Of a DNA stretch of 64,000 nucleotides, positions 37,177-47,300 are shown one piece after another. The translations under genes and the position numbers were made by a program. Origin of the DNA: Puniceibacterium sediminis (GTDB taxonomy: Bacteria > Pseudomonadota > Alphaproteobacteria > Rhodobacterales > Rhodobacteraceae); contig NZ_FZNN01000008.1 in NCBI RefSeq assembly GCF_900188035.1, positions 62,001-126,000 of the forward strand, given 5' to 3'. Within the stretch, counting starts at the first letter, position 1. Every line of letters begins with the position of its first letter. Under the pieces are notes generated by a model that saw only the letters and a program-made list of their open reading frames with translations, searched no databases and was not told the DNA's origin.

Positions 37177-39597
37177 TTACCCGTGCAGACCCAGACCTTC
37201 GGCAATGCGCCAGATCCGCCAGTGATCGTGCGGCATGTGGCTTTGCCTCAGTCCGAAGGCGCGGAAAGCATCGTGAACCGCGTTGGAAAACATCGGCACG
37301 CCTCCGACGTTCGGGCTTTCCCCAACGCCTTTGGCACCGATGGGATGGTGCGGGCTGGGGGTTTCTGTGAAATCGGTCGTGTAGTGCGGCGTCTCGACCG
37401 CCGTGGGCAGAAAGAAATCCATCAGCGTGCCGGTCTTGCAGTTGCCCATCTCGTCATAGGCAATCTCTTGCCCCATCGCGATGGCATAGGCCTCGGTCAG
37501 ACCGCCGTGCACCTGTCCTTCGATCACCATTGGGTTGATGCGGGTGCCGCAATCGTCCAGCGCATAGACCTGCCGGATTTCGGTCTGTCCGGTGTCGACG
37601 TCCAGATCCATCACGCAGATGTAGGCCCCAAAAGGGTAGGTCATGTTGGGCGGATCATAGTAGCTGACCGCCTCAAGGCCCGGCTCAAGCCCCGGAATGG
37701 CCTGATTGTAGGCGGCGTATGCGATTTCCTTCATCGTCTTGAACCGCTCAGGCGCGCCTTTGACGACAAACCGGTCGACATCGAATTCCACATCGTTGTC
37801 ATGCACTTCCAGCAGATAGGCCGCGATCATCTGCGCCTTGGCGCGGATCTTGCGCCCCGCCAGCGCCGTTGCCGCCCCCGCAACAGGGGTCGAGCGTGAC
37901 CCGTAGGTGCCAAGCCCATAGGGCGCGGTATCGGTGTCGCCCTCCTCAATCGTGATGCTATCGGCAGAGATGCCGATTTCCGACGCGAGGATTTGCGCAA
38001 AGGTCGTCGCGTGTCCCTGCCCCTGGCTGATCGTACCCAGACGAGCGGTGGCGCTGCCGGTCGGGTGGATACGGATCTCGCAGGAATCGAACATCCCCAT
38101 ACCAAGGATATCGCAGTTCTTGACCGGCCCGGCCCCAACGATTTCGGTAAAGAACGACAGACCGATGCCCATCAGCTTGCGCGTCTCACCGCGTTTAAAG
38201 GCCTCAACCCGCTCGGCCTGTTCCGCCCGCAGACCGTCATAGTTGACTGCGGTCAACGCCTTGTCCCAGGCGGTGTGATAGTCACCCGAGTCATATTCCC
38301 AGCCCAGGGCAGAGTGATATGGGAACTGGTCCTTGCGAATGAAGTTGATCCGGCGCAGCTCTGCCGCGTCCATGTTCAACTCCTGCGCCAGCACCTCGAT
38401 CATGCGTTCGATGAAATACGCAGCCTCGGTCACACGGAAGGAACAGCGATAGGCCACGCCCCCCGGTGCCTTGTTGGTGTAGACGCCATCCACGCCTACG
38501 TAAGCCACGGGAATGTCGTAACTTCCGGTGCAGATGTGGAAGAATCCAGCGGGGAACTTGGTTGGATCGGCGCAGGCATCAAACGCCCCGTGATCAGCGG
38601 TCACATGGCAGTGCAGCCCGGTGATCTTGCCCTCTTTGGTGGCGCTGATGCGGCCCTTCATCCAGTAGTCACGGGCAAAGGCGGTGGCCATCAGGTTTTC
38701 CATCCGGTCTTCGACCCACTTCACCGGTTTGCCGGTCACGATGGAGGCGACGATAGAGCAGACATAACCGGGATAAACGCCGACCTTGTTGCCAAAGCCC
38801 CCCCCAATGTCGGGACTGACGACGCGGATGTTATGTTCCTCGATCCCCGAGAGAAGAGAGGCGACCGTGCGCACCACATGCGGTGCCTGAAAGGTGCCGT
38901 ACAGCGTGAGCTTACCGTTCACCTTGTCCATCGACGCAACGCAGCCGCAGGTTTCCAACGGGCACGGGTGCGTGCGGTGGTAGTAGATCGTCTCTTCGGC
39001 GACGACCTCGGCCTCGTCCAGAACAGCCTCGGTTGCGGCCTTGTCGCCCTCTTCCCAGAGGAAAATATGGTTGGGGTGACGGCGCTCTCCGTGCGCGCCA
39101 GAGGTTTGACCTTCCAGATCCTCCCTCAACACTGTCGCGCCCGGCTCAAGCGCCTTGAACGGGTCGACGATGACCGGCAGCTCCTCGTAGTCGACCTCGA
39201 CCAATTCGACCGCATCGGCGGCGACATAACGATCGCGGGCCACCACATAGGCGACCTCTTGTCCCTGAAACAGCACCTTGCCGTCGGCAAGGACCATCTG
39301 CTTGTCGCCGGCCAAAGTCGGCATCCAGTGAAGGCCTAGCGGCTCCAGATCCTTGGCGGTCAGGACCGCGACAACCCCGTCCAGCGCCATCGCCGCATCG
39401 ATGTTGATCGAAACAACGCGGGCATGGGCATAGGGCGAACGGACGAAATCGCCGTGCAGCATACCGGGCATCTTGATGTCGTCGACATAGTTGCCCTTGC
39501 CTTGGGTAAACCTTGCGTCCTCGACCCGCTTGCGCGAACAGCCGAGGCCCTTGAGATTGGCGATGCGGTCATCGCGGTCTGGCGAAAGATCATTCAT
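37177..39597 (-). CDS. coxL: Form I carbon monoxide dehydrogenase large subunit
   Basis: The 806-residue molybdenum subunit has the form I signature AYRCSFR with the copper-binding Cys at residue 385 (Oligotropha Cys388), where form II enzymes have AYRGAGR. The C-terminal [11 protein letters not shown] carries the catalytic Glu, and the N-terminal [16 protein letters not shown] is typical. It oxidises CO with water to CO2 at a [CuSMoO2] site. The ATG at 39597 overlaps the coxS stop (ATGA). Length agrees with known CoxL (809 residues). Confidence 0.96.
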   Translation of the reverse strand: MNDLSPDRDDRIANLKGLGCSRKRVEDARFTQGKGNYVDDIKMPGMLHGDFVRSPYAHARVVSINIDAAMALDGVVAVLTAKDLEPLGLHWMPTLAGDKQMVLADGKVLFQGQEVAYVVARDRYVAADAVELVEVDYEELPVIVDPFKALEPGATVLREDLEGQTSGAHGERRHPNHIFLWEEGDKAATEAVLDEAEVVAEETIYYHRTHPCPLETCGCVASMDKVNGKLTLYGTFQAPHVVRTVASLLSGIEEHNIRVVSPDIGGGFGNKVGVYPGYVCSIVASIVTGKPVKWVEDRMENLMATAFARDYWMKGRISATKEGKITGLHCHVTADHGAFDACADPTKFPAGFFHICTGSYDIPVAYVGVDGVYTNKAPGGVAYRCSFRVTEAAYFIERMIEVLAQELNMDAAELRRINFIRKDQFPYHSALGWEYDSGDYHTAWDKALTAVNYDGLRAEQAERVEAFKRGETRKLMGIGLSFFTEIVGAGPVKNCDILGMGMFDSCEIRIHPTGSATARLGTISQGQGHATTFAQILASEIGISADSITIEEGDTDTAPYGLGTYGSRSTPVAGAATALAGRKIRAKAQMIAAYLLEVHDNDVEFDVDRFVVKGAPERFKTMKEIAYAAYNQAIPGLEPGLEAVSYYDPPNMTYPFGAYICVMDLDVDTGQTEIRQVYALDDCGTRINPMVIEGQVHGGLTEAYAIAMGQEIAYDEMGNCKTGTLMDFFLPTAVETPHYTTDFTETPSPHHPIGAKGVGESPNVGGVPMFSNAVHDAFRAFGLRQSHMPHDHWRIWRIAEGLGLHG

Positions 39598-40088
39598 TCT
39601 GCGGCCTCCTTTGCGGCGGACAATTCGGTGGCGGCGGCAAGCACGGATTTGACGATGTTCTGATAACCGGTGCAGCGGCAAAGGTTGCCAGCCATGCCGA
39701 AACGCACGTCTTCTTCGGTCGGGTTCGGGTTATCTTCCAACAGCTTGGTCGCACGGGTGATCATCCCCGGCGTGCAGAAACCGCACTGCAGCCCGTGATG
39801 TTCGCGGAACGCATTCTGCAGGACATGCAGGCTGTCCGGGCTGCCGATGCCTTCGATCGTGGTGATTTCCGCGCCGTTGGCCTGAGCGGCGAAAACGGTA
39901 CAGGATTTCACGGACTTGCCATCCATCGTCACCGTGCAGGCGCCACAATGGGACGTCTCGCAACCGACGTGCGGGCCTGTGATGTTCAGCCGCTCGCGCA
40001 ACACATAAATCAGCAATTCGCGCGGTTCGGCCAAAAGCTCCTGCGTTTCTCCGTTCACGGTCAGGGTAATCTGCATTTTCTTGGACAT
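39594..40088 (-). CDS. coxS: Carbon monoxide dehydrogenase small (2Fe-2S) subunit
   Basis: A 164-residue protein binding two [2Fe-2S] clusters. The plant-ferredoxin-type set is [11 protein letters not shown] plus SCTVF; the second set is CGFCTPGM with [20 protein letters not shown] precedes the ATG at 40088; an upstream in-frame extension is not protein-like. It relays electrons from the molybdenum centre to the FAD of CoxM. Confidence 0.96.
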   Translation of the reverse strand: MSKKMQITLTVNGETQELLAEPRELLIYVLRERLNITGPHVGCETSHCGACTVTMDGKSVKSCTVFAAQANGAEITTIEGIGSPDSLHVLQNAFREHHGLQCGFCTPGMITRATKLLEDNPNPTEEDVRFGMAGNLCRCTGYQNIVKSVLAAATELSAAKEAAE

Positions 40089-40098
40089 GGTGTTCTCC

Positions 40099-40953
40099 TT
40101 ACGCGCGGGACCAGGCGCGTGTGATCGCGCGGGACAGGGTGATGCCGGCAACGTGGCGTTTGAATGCGACGGGGCCACGGTTGTCTTCTCCCGGGTCGAT
40201 ATCGCCGTCCATCGCGGCCATGGCCTTGGCGATTGCACCGCTATCGCAGGCAGTGCCGTCAAGGGCCGCGGCAGCAGCTTCGGACCAGACAGGCACGTCG
40301 CTGAGGTTGGTCATGGCAATCGATGCCGTGGCGCAGGTCCCACCCTCTTTCGTCAGCAGAACTGCGGCGGCGGCGGTGGCGTAGTCGCCAATCTTGCGCT
40401 TTTGCTTTTCGTAGGCAAATCCGCCCGCGTGCGCCGGAAAGGTGATCCGGGTCAGAATTTCTTCATCTGTGCGCGCCGTCATATAGGCCGCCTCAAAGAA
40501 GTTCCGCGCCGCCACGGTGCGGGTGCCATCCGGACCGATCAGGGAAAATTCCGCGCCAAGGCATTGCATGATGCCCGGCATGTCGTTGCCGGGATCGCCG
40601 TTGGCGACGTTGCCACCGATTGTGCCCATATAGCGGACCTGAGGATCAGCAATCTGAAGCGCGGCTTCGCGCAGGATCGGAGCAGCGCGCAACAGATCCG
40701 TGCTCTCGATGACTTCGTGCTGGGTGACCATCGCACCGATGCTGACCGTATCGCCGTCCACGCGGATACCACGCAGATCGGCGATCGCCTGCAAGTCAAT
40801 CAGGTGCGGCACTTCGGCCATGCGCAGTTTCATCATCGGGATCAGGCTATGCCCCCCCGCCATGACGCGCGCATCGTCGCCATGTGTCTGCAGCAGGGAC
40901 AGCGCGTCCTGCAGGGATTCGGGCCGATAGTATTCAAAGGCTGCCGGGATCAT
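40099..40953 (-). CDS. coxM: Carbon monoxide dehydrogenase medium (FAD) subunit
   Basis: The 284-residue flavoprotein has the two FAD motifs [13 protein letters not shown] and [14 protein letters not shown]. It starts at the ATG at 40953 behind GGGAGGAG; an in-frame upstream ATG (41055) gives a leader that is not protein-like. It is the first gene of the M-S-L order that defines form I clusters. The 316-bp gap before it contains repeated CGAAAT elements. Confidence 0.95.
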   Translation of the reverse strand: MIPAAFEYYRPESLQDALSLLQTHGDDARVMAGGHSLIPMMKLRMAEVPHLIDLQAIADLRGIRVDGDTVSIGAMVTQHEVIESTDLLRAAPILREAALQIADPQVRYMGTIGGNVANGDPGNDMPGIMQCLGAEFSLIGPDGTRTVAARNFFEAAYMTARTDEEILTRITFPAHAGGFAYEKQKRKIGDYATAAAAVLLTKEGGTCATASIAMTNLSDVPVWSEAAAAALDGTACDSGAIAKAMAAMDGDIDPGEDNRGPVAFKRHVAGITLSRAITRAWSRA

Positions 40954-41269
40954 ATGGTGGCTCCTCCCAAAGCTTATGTCCGTGTCATGCACGCAGACTA
41001 GGCAGGCATAGGGAAAAGCGTGCGAAAATTGAGCGAAATGACGGTTTCCCTGCACGAATTGCGAAATTAGCGCACGAAATGCGAAACATAACCCGGGTGT
41101 GAAACCGGGAGGATGATCTGCACGCGGCCCGGGTGACGCTTCGTTGCAGCCGTCCCATCACCGACTGTTCGACGTCGTTTCACCTACAGGATGCCAAGGC
41201 AGAATGGAGCGCATCAAACAAGCTGCATCGACCCGTTTGCGCGAGGTGATGCCGCCCCGGCTCAACCTG
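40954..41269 (-). other. coxC-coxM intergenic region
   Basis: A 316-bp non-coding stretch that must contain the coxM promoter. The part nearest coxC (about 41100-41269) shows no gene or clear structure. The part at 41022-41087 is dense in CGAAA-type elements, listed separately. Confidence 0.55.
41022..41087 (-). promoter_or_regulatory. 20-bp tandem element upstream of coxM, likely LytTR binding sites
   Basis: On the plus strand GCACGAATTGCGAAA (41052-41066) is repeated as GCACGAAATGCGAAA (41072-41086), a 15-bp match with one difference at a 20-bp period. Two further CGAAA elements at 41023 and 41034 continue the pattern; CGAAWT units at 41034, 41055 and 41075 step by 21 and 20 bp. LytTR proteins bind direct repeats about two helical turns apart, and the neighbouring gene encodes an MHYT-LytTR protein. 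Confidence 0.65.
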
Positions 41270-42409
41270 TCAAAGGCCCAGTGCGGCGCGGACAGGTTTG
41301 AGTTTGGATCGGCTTACCGGGGCCTTTTCCAACGGTGGAAAGCTGTCGAAATAGACGATGCCGCTGTCCTTGAGCCGTTCAAACCGGGTCACATGCGCCG
41401 GGTTGATCAGGTAACTGCGATGCGCGCGGATGAAACTGCCGCCTTTCAGGCGCGACTCGGCCTCGGTGATGGACCAGGCACAGAAAAGCTTTGCATCGCG
41501 GGTATAAAGGCAGGTGTAATGCCCTTCGGCGCGGATGGCACCCACTGCGGCCGCAGACAAAAACCGGGTCCGGCCATTCTGCTCATAGGGTATCTGTCGG
41601 GGCGTCGGCACTTCTGGCGCGGCGCTCTCGGGGGGCGGCAGAACCTCAGGCTGGGTTTCGGTCCCGGCCTCCTCAGGCGATTGCCGACCGCTCTCGGTCG
41701 GTGCCAGAAAGGTCACGCCGGTCAACAGGAAGGCCCCGCACAGAACAAAGCTGCTCAGCACCACACCAATGGCCATGACCTCGTTCCCGATCAGCGGGCC
41801 CACGTCGCGCACCACCGCACCCAGCGCAAAGCGCGAGCTCAGGATCGCGACGAAATGCACGCAAAACACCGCCAGCCCAAAGCCCAGTGTGCCCAGCAGC
41901 AGGTTGCGCTGGGTGCGCTTGCCGTAGGCCAGCCAGACCGCACCGATGCTAAGCGCAAGCGACGCGCAAATGGCCAGAAGCAGACCTAAAGGCGTATAGA
42001 CTGCGCGGCAGAGTTGCAAACCTGCCATCCCGGTATAATGCATCGCCACAATGCCTATACCAATGATCCCGCCAGCCAGCGTCAGCGTCGTCGGCGTGCG
42101 TGGGCGAAAATGCAACAGCAGCAACGAACAGCCGACAATCAGGATCGCGATCAGCGCCGATATCAAGGTGATCACCGCATCATAGTAAAACAGCACAGGA
42201 AGCTGCATTCCCAGCATCGCGACAAAGTGCATCGACCAGATTCCGCCACCCAGGGCAATTGCCGCAAGCGCAACGGAAATCTTTCGATGTCCCAATGACT
42301 TGTGACGCAATCCACTGGTGAGGGACAGGCCAGTAAATCCGGCCATCAGGGCCACCGCAAGCGAGGCGACCACGAGCCATGGGTTGTGCGTATACTGCAA
42401 GAATTGCAT
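41270..42409 (-). CDS. coxC: MHYT-LytTR regulator of CO dehydrogenase genes (CoxC-like)
   Basis: This 379-residue protein has about seven N-terminal membrane helices with the repeated MHYT-domain motifs WSMHFVAML, VAMHYTGMA and CVHFVAIL (metal or gas ligands). After an acidic/proline linker (residues 230-275) comes a C-terminal LytTR DNA-binding domain, about residues 285-379, with AEGHYTCLYT and RAHRSYLINPAHV. CoxC and CoxH of Oligotropha share this design and are proposed CO sensors. It precedes coxMSL on the same strand. The ATG at 42409 is preferred to a longer frame. Confidence 0.88.
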   Translation of the reverse strand: MQFLQYTHNPWLVVASLAVALMAGFTGLSLTSGLRHKSLGHRKISVALAAIALGGGIWSMHFVAMLGMQLPVLFYYDAVITLISALIAILIVGCSLLLLHFRPRTPTTLTLAGGIIGIGIVAMHYTGMAGLQLCRAVYTPLGLLLAICASLALSIGAVWLAYGKRTQRNLLLGTLGFGLAVFCVHFVAILSSRFALGAVVRDVGPLIGNEVMAIGVVLSSFVLCGAFLLTGVTFLAPTESGRQSPEEAGTETQPEVLPPPESAAPEVPTPRQIPYEQNGRTRFLSAAAVGAIRAEGHYTCLYTRDAKLFCAWSITEAESRLKGGSFIRAHRSYLINPAHVTRFERLKDSGIVYFDSFPPLEKAPVSRSKLKPVRAALGL

Positions 42410-42578
42410 GCCCTGTGATACTCCGTAGCCGGGGCCAGTCGCAAGCCGCCGCGTTCGCGTGTATTCTGTCACACGGATTGGACACACAAAGCAAAATGTG
42501 ATGCTGTGCCAGTAGCCGTTCAGCCCGGAACACACTAAGATTGCGGCCAAAGAGGGACGAGCAGGGAGACCCAGCCTT

Positions 42579-44384
42579 ATGTTTTGGTGTAATGGCCTGT
42601 CACGCGGGCTGATGCTTGTCGCGGTCTCCGTGCTGGTGGTGCCTGCCCCGGCGGATGCCCTCGATAAGGTGGTTTTCCGGCTGGCAAAAGAGGACGACGA
42701 GTTGCGCTCCTATCTGCGCAACGCCTCTGCGCTACAGACCGCGTTCGAAGATGAAAGGGTCACCGCACAGGATCTCTTTGCCGCCGCTCTTGCGGATTAT
42801 GGCCGCCTGCTGGATGCGCTTTATGCCAACGGTTACTATGGGCCCACCATCGACATTCTGATCGACGGGCGCCAAGCTTCGGACATTCCGCTGCTTTCGG
42901 TGCCGACGCAACTCAGCGACGTGCAGGTGCTGATCAATCAGGGGCCGCTTTACCGATTTGGCCGGGCCGAGATTTCCCCCCTGCCCCCGGGCGCCGAATT
43001 GCCGTCGAATTTCGGGCGAAATGATCGTGCGCGCAGCCTGAGCGTGGGAGACGCCCTTGACGCCGCCATCATATCTTGGCGCGACGCAGGCTATGCCAAG
43101 GCCAGCCTCGAAAGCCAAAGCGTCGTTGCAGATCACGCCCGCAATAAGCTGGATGTGGCGATGCGGATCACCCCGGGACCGTTGGTGAAATTCGGCGAAA
43201 TCCGACGCACCCAGCCCAGTGCCGTACGCACGACAGTCATCCGAAGGATCGCCTCGATCCCGACCGGCAGTCAGTTTTCCCCCGAAGCCCTGCGCCAGGC
43301 TGAACAGCGTCTGCGTCGGACCAGAGCATTTTCTTCGGTCGCGTTGGCCGAAGGGGAAACCATCGCCGCTGACGGCACTATGGAAATCGGCGTCACTGTG
43401 GTGGACGCCAAACCGCGCCGCTTTGGCTTTGGCGCTGAGATATCCAGCCTGGAAGGCGTCCAACTCTCCAGCTTCTGGCTCCATCGCAATCTTTTTGGCG
43501 GGGCTGAACGCCTGCGGATCGACGGCGAGGTGACGAACATCGGCTCTGCTGACAGCGGGATCGACTACTCTCTGGGTGCGCGGCTCGAAGTGCCTGCAGT
43601 GCTGGGACCGGACACCGATGGGTTCATCTATTCCGAACTCGCGCACCTGGACGAGCCGACCTATCTGTCGGACCGTATCGAGCTGGGTCTCGGTCTGAGC
43701 CGGATCTACTCCGAATTCCTGACCGCCGAGGCTGGCGTAAGCTTTGTCTATTCCGAAACGCAGGACGATCTGGGTGACAGAAACTTCACCCTGCTGACCT
43801 TTCCTTTTTCGGCGACGCTGGACAAGCGTGACAGCGACCTCGACCCCAGAACCGGTTTTTACCTCGATGCCAGCACCAGGCCCTATCTGGGTCTGAACGG
43901 CAGCCAGTCTGGTGCCAGGCTTCAGGGCGACGCGCGATACTACTTCCCGGTGGTCGAAGACAAGAGCCAGGTGCTTGCAGCGCGATTGCAGATTGGATCG
44001 GTTGTTGGTTCGGATCTGGAAAAGACGCTGCCGGAATATCTATTTACTTCGGGCGGCGGCGGCACCGTCCGCGGACAGCCCTACCAATCGCTCGACATTG
44101 ACCTTGGCAATGACGACACAACCGGCGGGCGCAGCTTTGTCGGCGTTTCTACCGAATATCGCACGAACCTCAGTGGCAACCTCGCCGCCGTGGCCTTTTA
44201 CGATGCGGGCTATATCGGCGAGAACAGTTTTTACGACGGTTCCGGTAACTGGCATTCCGGTGCCGGCCTTGGCATCCGCTACAACACCGGCATCGGGCCA
44301 ATCCGTTTTGACGTGGCGGCCCCCGTCAGCGGCGAAACCGGCTCGGGCGTACAATTCTACATCGGCATAGGACAAGCATTTTGA
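42579..44384 (+). CDS. tamA: TamA, Omp85-family outer-membrane assembly protein
   Basis: The 601-residue protein has a signal peptide (about residues 1-28, ending ADA) and then POTRA domains (about 30-270). A C-terminal Omp85 barrel includes FGFGAEISSLEGVQLSSFWLHRNLFGG and FTSGGGGTVRGQPYQ (the conserved L6-type VRGY/Q turn), ending on an aromatic residue (GIGQAF). TamA and TamB together help place proteins in, or lipids across to, the outer membrane. The stop overlaps the TTG start of tamB. Confidence 0.92.
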   Translation: MFWCNGLSRGLMLVAVSVLVVPAPADALDKVVFRLAKEDDELRSYLRNASALQTAFEDERVTAQDLFAAALADYGRLLDALYANGYYGPTIDILIDGRQASDIPLLSVPTQLSDVQVLINQGPLYRFGRAEISPLPPGAELPSNFGRNDRARSLSVGDALDAAIISWRDAGYAKASLESQSVVADHARNKLDVAMRITPGPLVKFGEIRRTQPSAVRTTVIRRIASIPTGSQFSPEALRQAEQRLRRTRAFSSVALAEGETIAADGTMEIGVTVVDAKPRRFGFGAEISSLEGVQLSSFWLHRNLFGGAERLRIDGEVTNIGSADSGIDYSLGARLEVPAVLGPDTDGFIYSELAHLDEPTYLSDRIELGLGLSRIYSEFLTAEAGVSFVYSETQDDLGDRNFTLLTFPFSATLDKRDSDLDPRTGFYLDASTRPYLGLNGSQSGARLQGDARYYFPVVEDKSQVLAARLQIGSVVGSDLEKTLPEYLFTSGGGGTVRGQPYQSLDIDLGNDDTTGGRSFVGVSTEYRTNLSGNLAAVAFYDAGYIGENSFYDGSGNWHSGAGLGIRYNTGIGPIRFDVAAPVSGETGSGVQFYIGIGQAF

Positions 44385-47300
44385 CTCGCATTCGGTTCTG
44401 CCTTCTTTTCTTCGTGGCGCTGTTTGCAACACAGCCTGTCTTTTCGCAGTCATCAGAAACCGAAGAGGACGACCGCGGCTACCTTCAGGCCCTGCTCGAG
44501 GATAACCTGTCAGCCGAAGGTCGTCAGATCCGCATCCAGGGTTTTTCCGGCGCCCTGTCGTCGCGGGCGACCATCGAACAGCTGACAATTTCTGATACCG
44601 AAGGTGTCTGGATCACTCTGAACGACGTCGGCCTATCGTGGAATCGTCTTGCCATTCTGCGTGGGCGGATCGAGATTGCCGAACTCTCGGCCAAAGAGGT
44701 GCTGCTGCCGCGTAAGCCTGTGGCCAACACTGCCCTCCCCGACCCCGAAGCAAAGCCTTTCAGCCTGCCGGAACTGCCGGTTTCGGTCGAGATCGAAGAA
44801 TTGAACATCGACCGCGCCGTTCTGGGCGCACCCATTCTGGGGGTCGAGGCTGTGGTTTCAGTGAGCGGTTCCGCCAGCCTTGCCGATGGAGCGCTTGATG
44901 CCAATCTGCAAATCGCACGGATCGACGGAATGGCCGGAGAGTTGTCGCTAAAAGCCGCCTATGCCAACGAAACAAAAAACATTTCTCTGGACCTGAGCCT
45001 GATCGAGGGGCCCGGCGGCATCGTCTCGACGCTGATGGAGCTGCCGGACAGCCCAGCCATTGCACTGAACGTGCAGGGCAATGGCCCGCTGGACGATTTC
45101 AGCGCTGACCTGTCACTGGCAACGGACGGTGAGGATCGACTGAATGGTCGCCTGACGTTGGCCGCGCTGCCCGATGATGGCCCCGACGGCAGCGCCTTTT
45201 CGGCGACGCTTTCGGGCGACATCCGCCCAATGCTGCCGCCCGAAAACCGTGCCTTCTTTGGTCCCGACCTGAACCTTGACGTGCAGGGACAGACTCTTGC
45301 TGACGGACGTATGCGGCTGAACACGCTGGACCTTACGACTGGATCTCTGACGCTTACCGGCAATCTGGCGCTTGGGTCGGACAAATGGCCGGAAGAGGTG
45401 GAGCTAGCCGGACGTATCGTCAATGCCGCTGGCGGGGCGCTATTGCTACCGCTTCCCGGGGTCGAAACGCGGATCGACAGCCTCGACCTTGATGTGAACT
45501 TCAACGCTTCTGACAGCGACAGCTGGAGCGCGGATTTGGTACTATCAGGTCTCGACCGGCCCGATATCAAGCTTGCACAACTGCGGCTGAACGGTCTGGG
45601 GCGGCTTAGTCAGGGCGAAGGGACCTCGCTTGGAAACGTTGCTGGTCGGTTCGACATTGGCGCATATGGGATCAGCCCCACGGATGCCAAATTGGCCACC
45701 GCCCTGGGCGAGGCGATTAGCGGCGATATCGTATTCGACTGGAACGAAGGCGCGCCTCTCGATCTGGCACCAATCACCTTGACCGGTGCCGGGATGGACC
45801 TGAACGGTTCGATCCGGATCACTGGCCTCAGCGACACCTTCGCGCCGCAAATCATCGGAAACGCGGAACTCGCCGCTGTCGATATATCGCGGTTTTCCGG
45901 TCTTGCCGGGCGTAATCTGGGCGGTGCAGTGAACCTCACCCTGACCGGCTCGACCAAACCACTGGATGGCGCCTTTGATGCCACGATCAACGGTAGCACC
46001 CGCGATCTGGTAACGGGCGTCGCCGAAGCTGATCGCATTCTGGCCGGTGAGGCGACTCTGGCAATCGACGCTGCGCGCGACGAAAACGGCATCTTGGTGC
46101 GTACGCTGAATATCGAGGCAACTGGTGGTACACTTAGCGCTGAGGGACGTCTGCGAACCAGTGACAGCGCCGCACGCTTCGACGTGACGCTGAACGATAC
46201 CGCGCTGGTGTTGCCGCAGCTGAGCGGGCCTGCGCAGGTGCGGGGCCAGTTGGACCAGGTCGGTACTCTTTGGACGTTTGACACCACGGCCTCTGGCCCC
46301 GGTGATGCGGATATCCGGGCCCGTATCCTTGCCAGTTACAAAGACGGCACCGTCAGCAACATCAACGGTATGGGCACCATTGAAGCCGATGATATCGCCC
46401 CTTATGGCGCGATCGCCAAGCGTGACATCGCAGGCGCGGTCGATCTGGCAGGATCAGGCGCATTCGATCCCGCGACGCAGTATTTCTCGGTTGCGCTGAC
46501 GGGCGGCGCGACCGACTTGCAGACAAATGTGCCACAAGTCGACAGCCTTTTGTCCGGAAAGATGACTGTTGTTCTGGAAGCCGAGCGCGACGCTGACGGT
46601 ATCGTCGTGCGCAATCTGGACCTGCAGGCCTCGGGTCTGACGGCGCTGGCAAGCGGGCAGCAAACCAAAGACGGCAGTCTTTCAAAATTCGATATCCGCC
46701 TGCCCGATGCGTCGCGGATCGATCCGCGCCTAAAAGGTGCCGCAAGGGCGCAGGGCACGCTAAAGCAGGTGGACACGACCTATACGCTCAACACTCAGGC
46801 CACCGGACCGGGCGGGGTAGATGTGGCTGCCGAAGTCATTGCCCAATACTCCAACTCGGTTCTGGGTCAGGTGCAGGGCAGCGGCACGGTCAAAGCCGCT
46901 GATCTGGCACCGTACTCCGCCCTGGCGCAGCGGGACATTGGCGGGGCCGTGGACCTGTCCGGATCGGGCGGCTATGATCCCGCCACCAAGTTCTTTTCCG
47001 CTGATATACAAGGGTCGGTCACCGACCTGAAGACGAATATCGACCAGTTGGACGGACTTCTGACTGGCCGCAGCACGATCATGGTCGATGTGACAAAGAA
47101 CGCCGATGGCATTCTGTTGCGCAATCTGGACGTGGACGCCAGCGGGTTGATCGCCGCCGCCAACGGGGTGCTGCGCGACACCGACAGTTCCGCGCGGTTC
47201 GACGTTCGGCTGCCCGATGCATCACGTGCCGTACCGGGCCTGAACGGCGCTGCGCAGGTCAGCGGCACCCTGGATCAAGCCGGCGACGAATGGACGGTCG

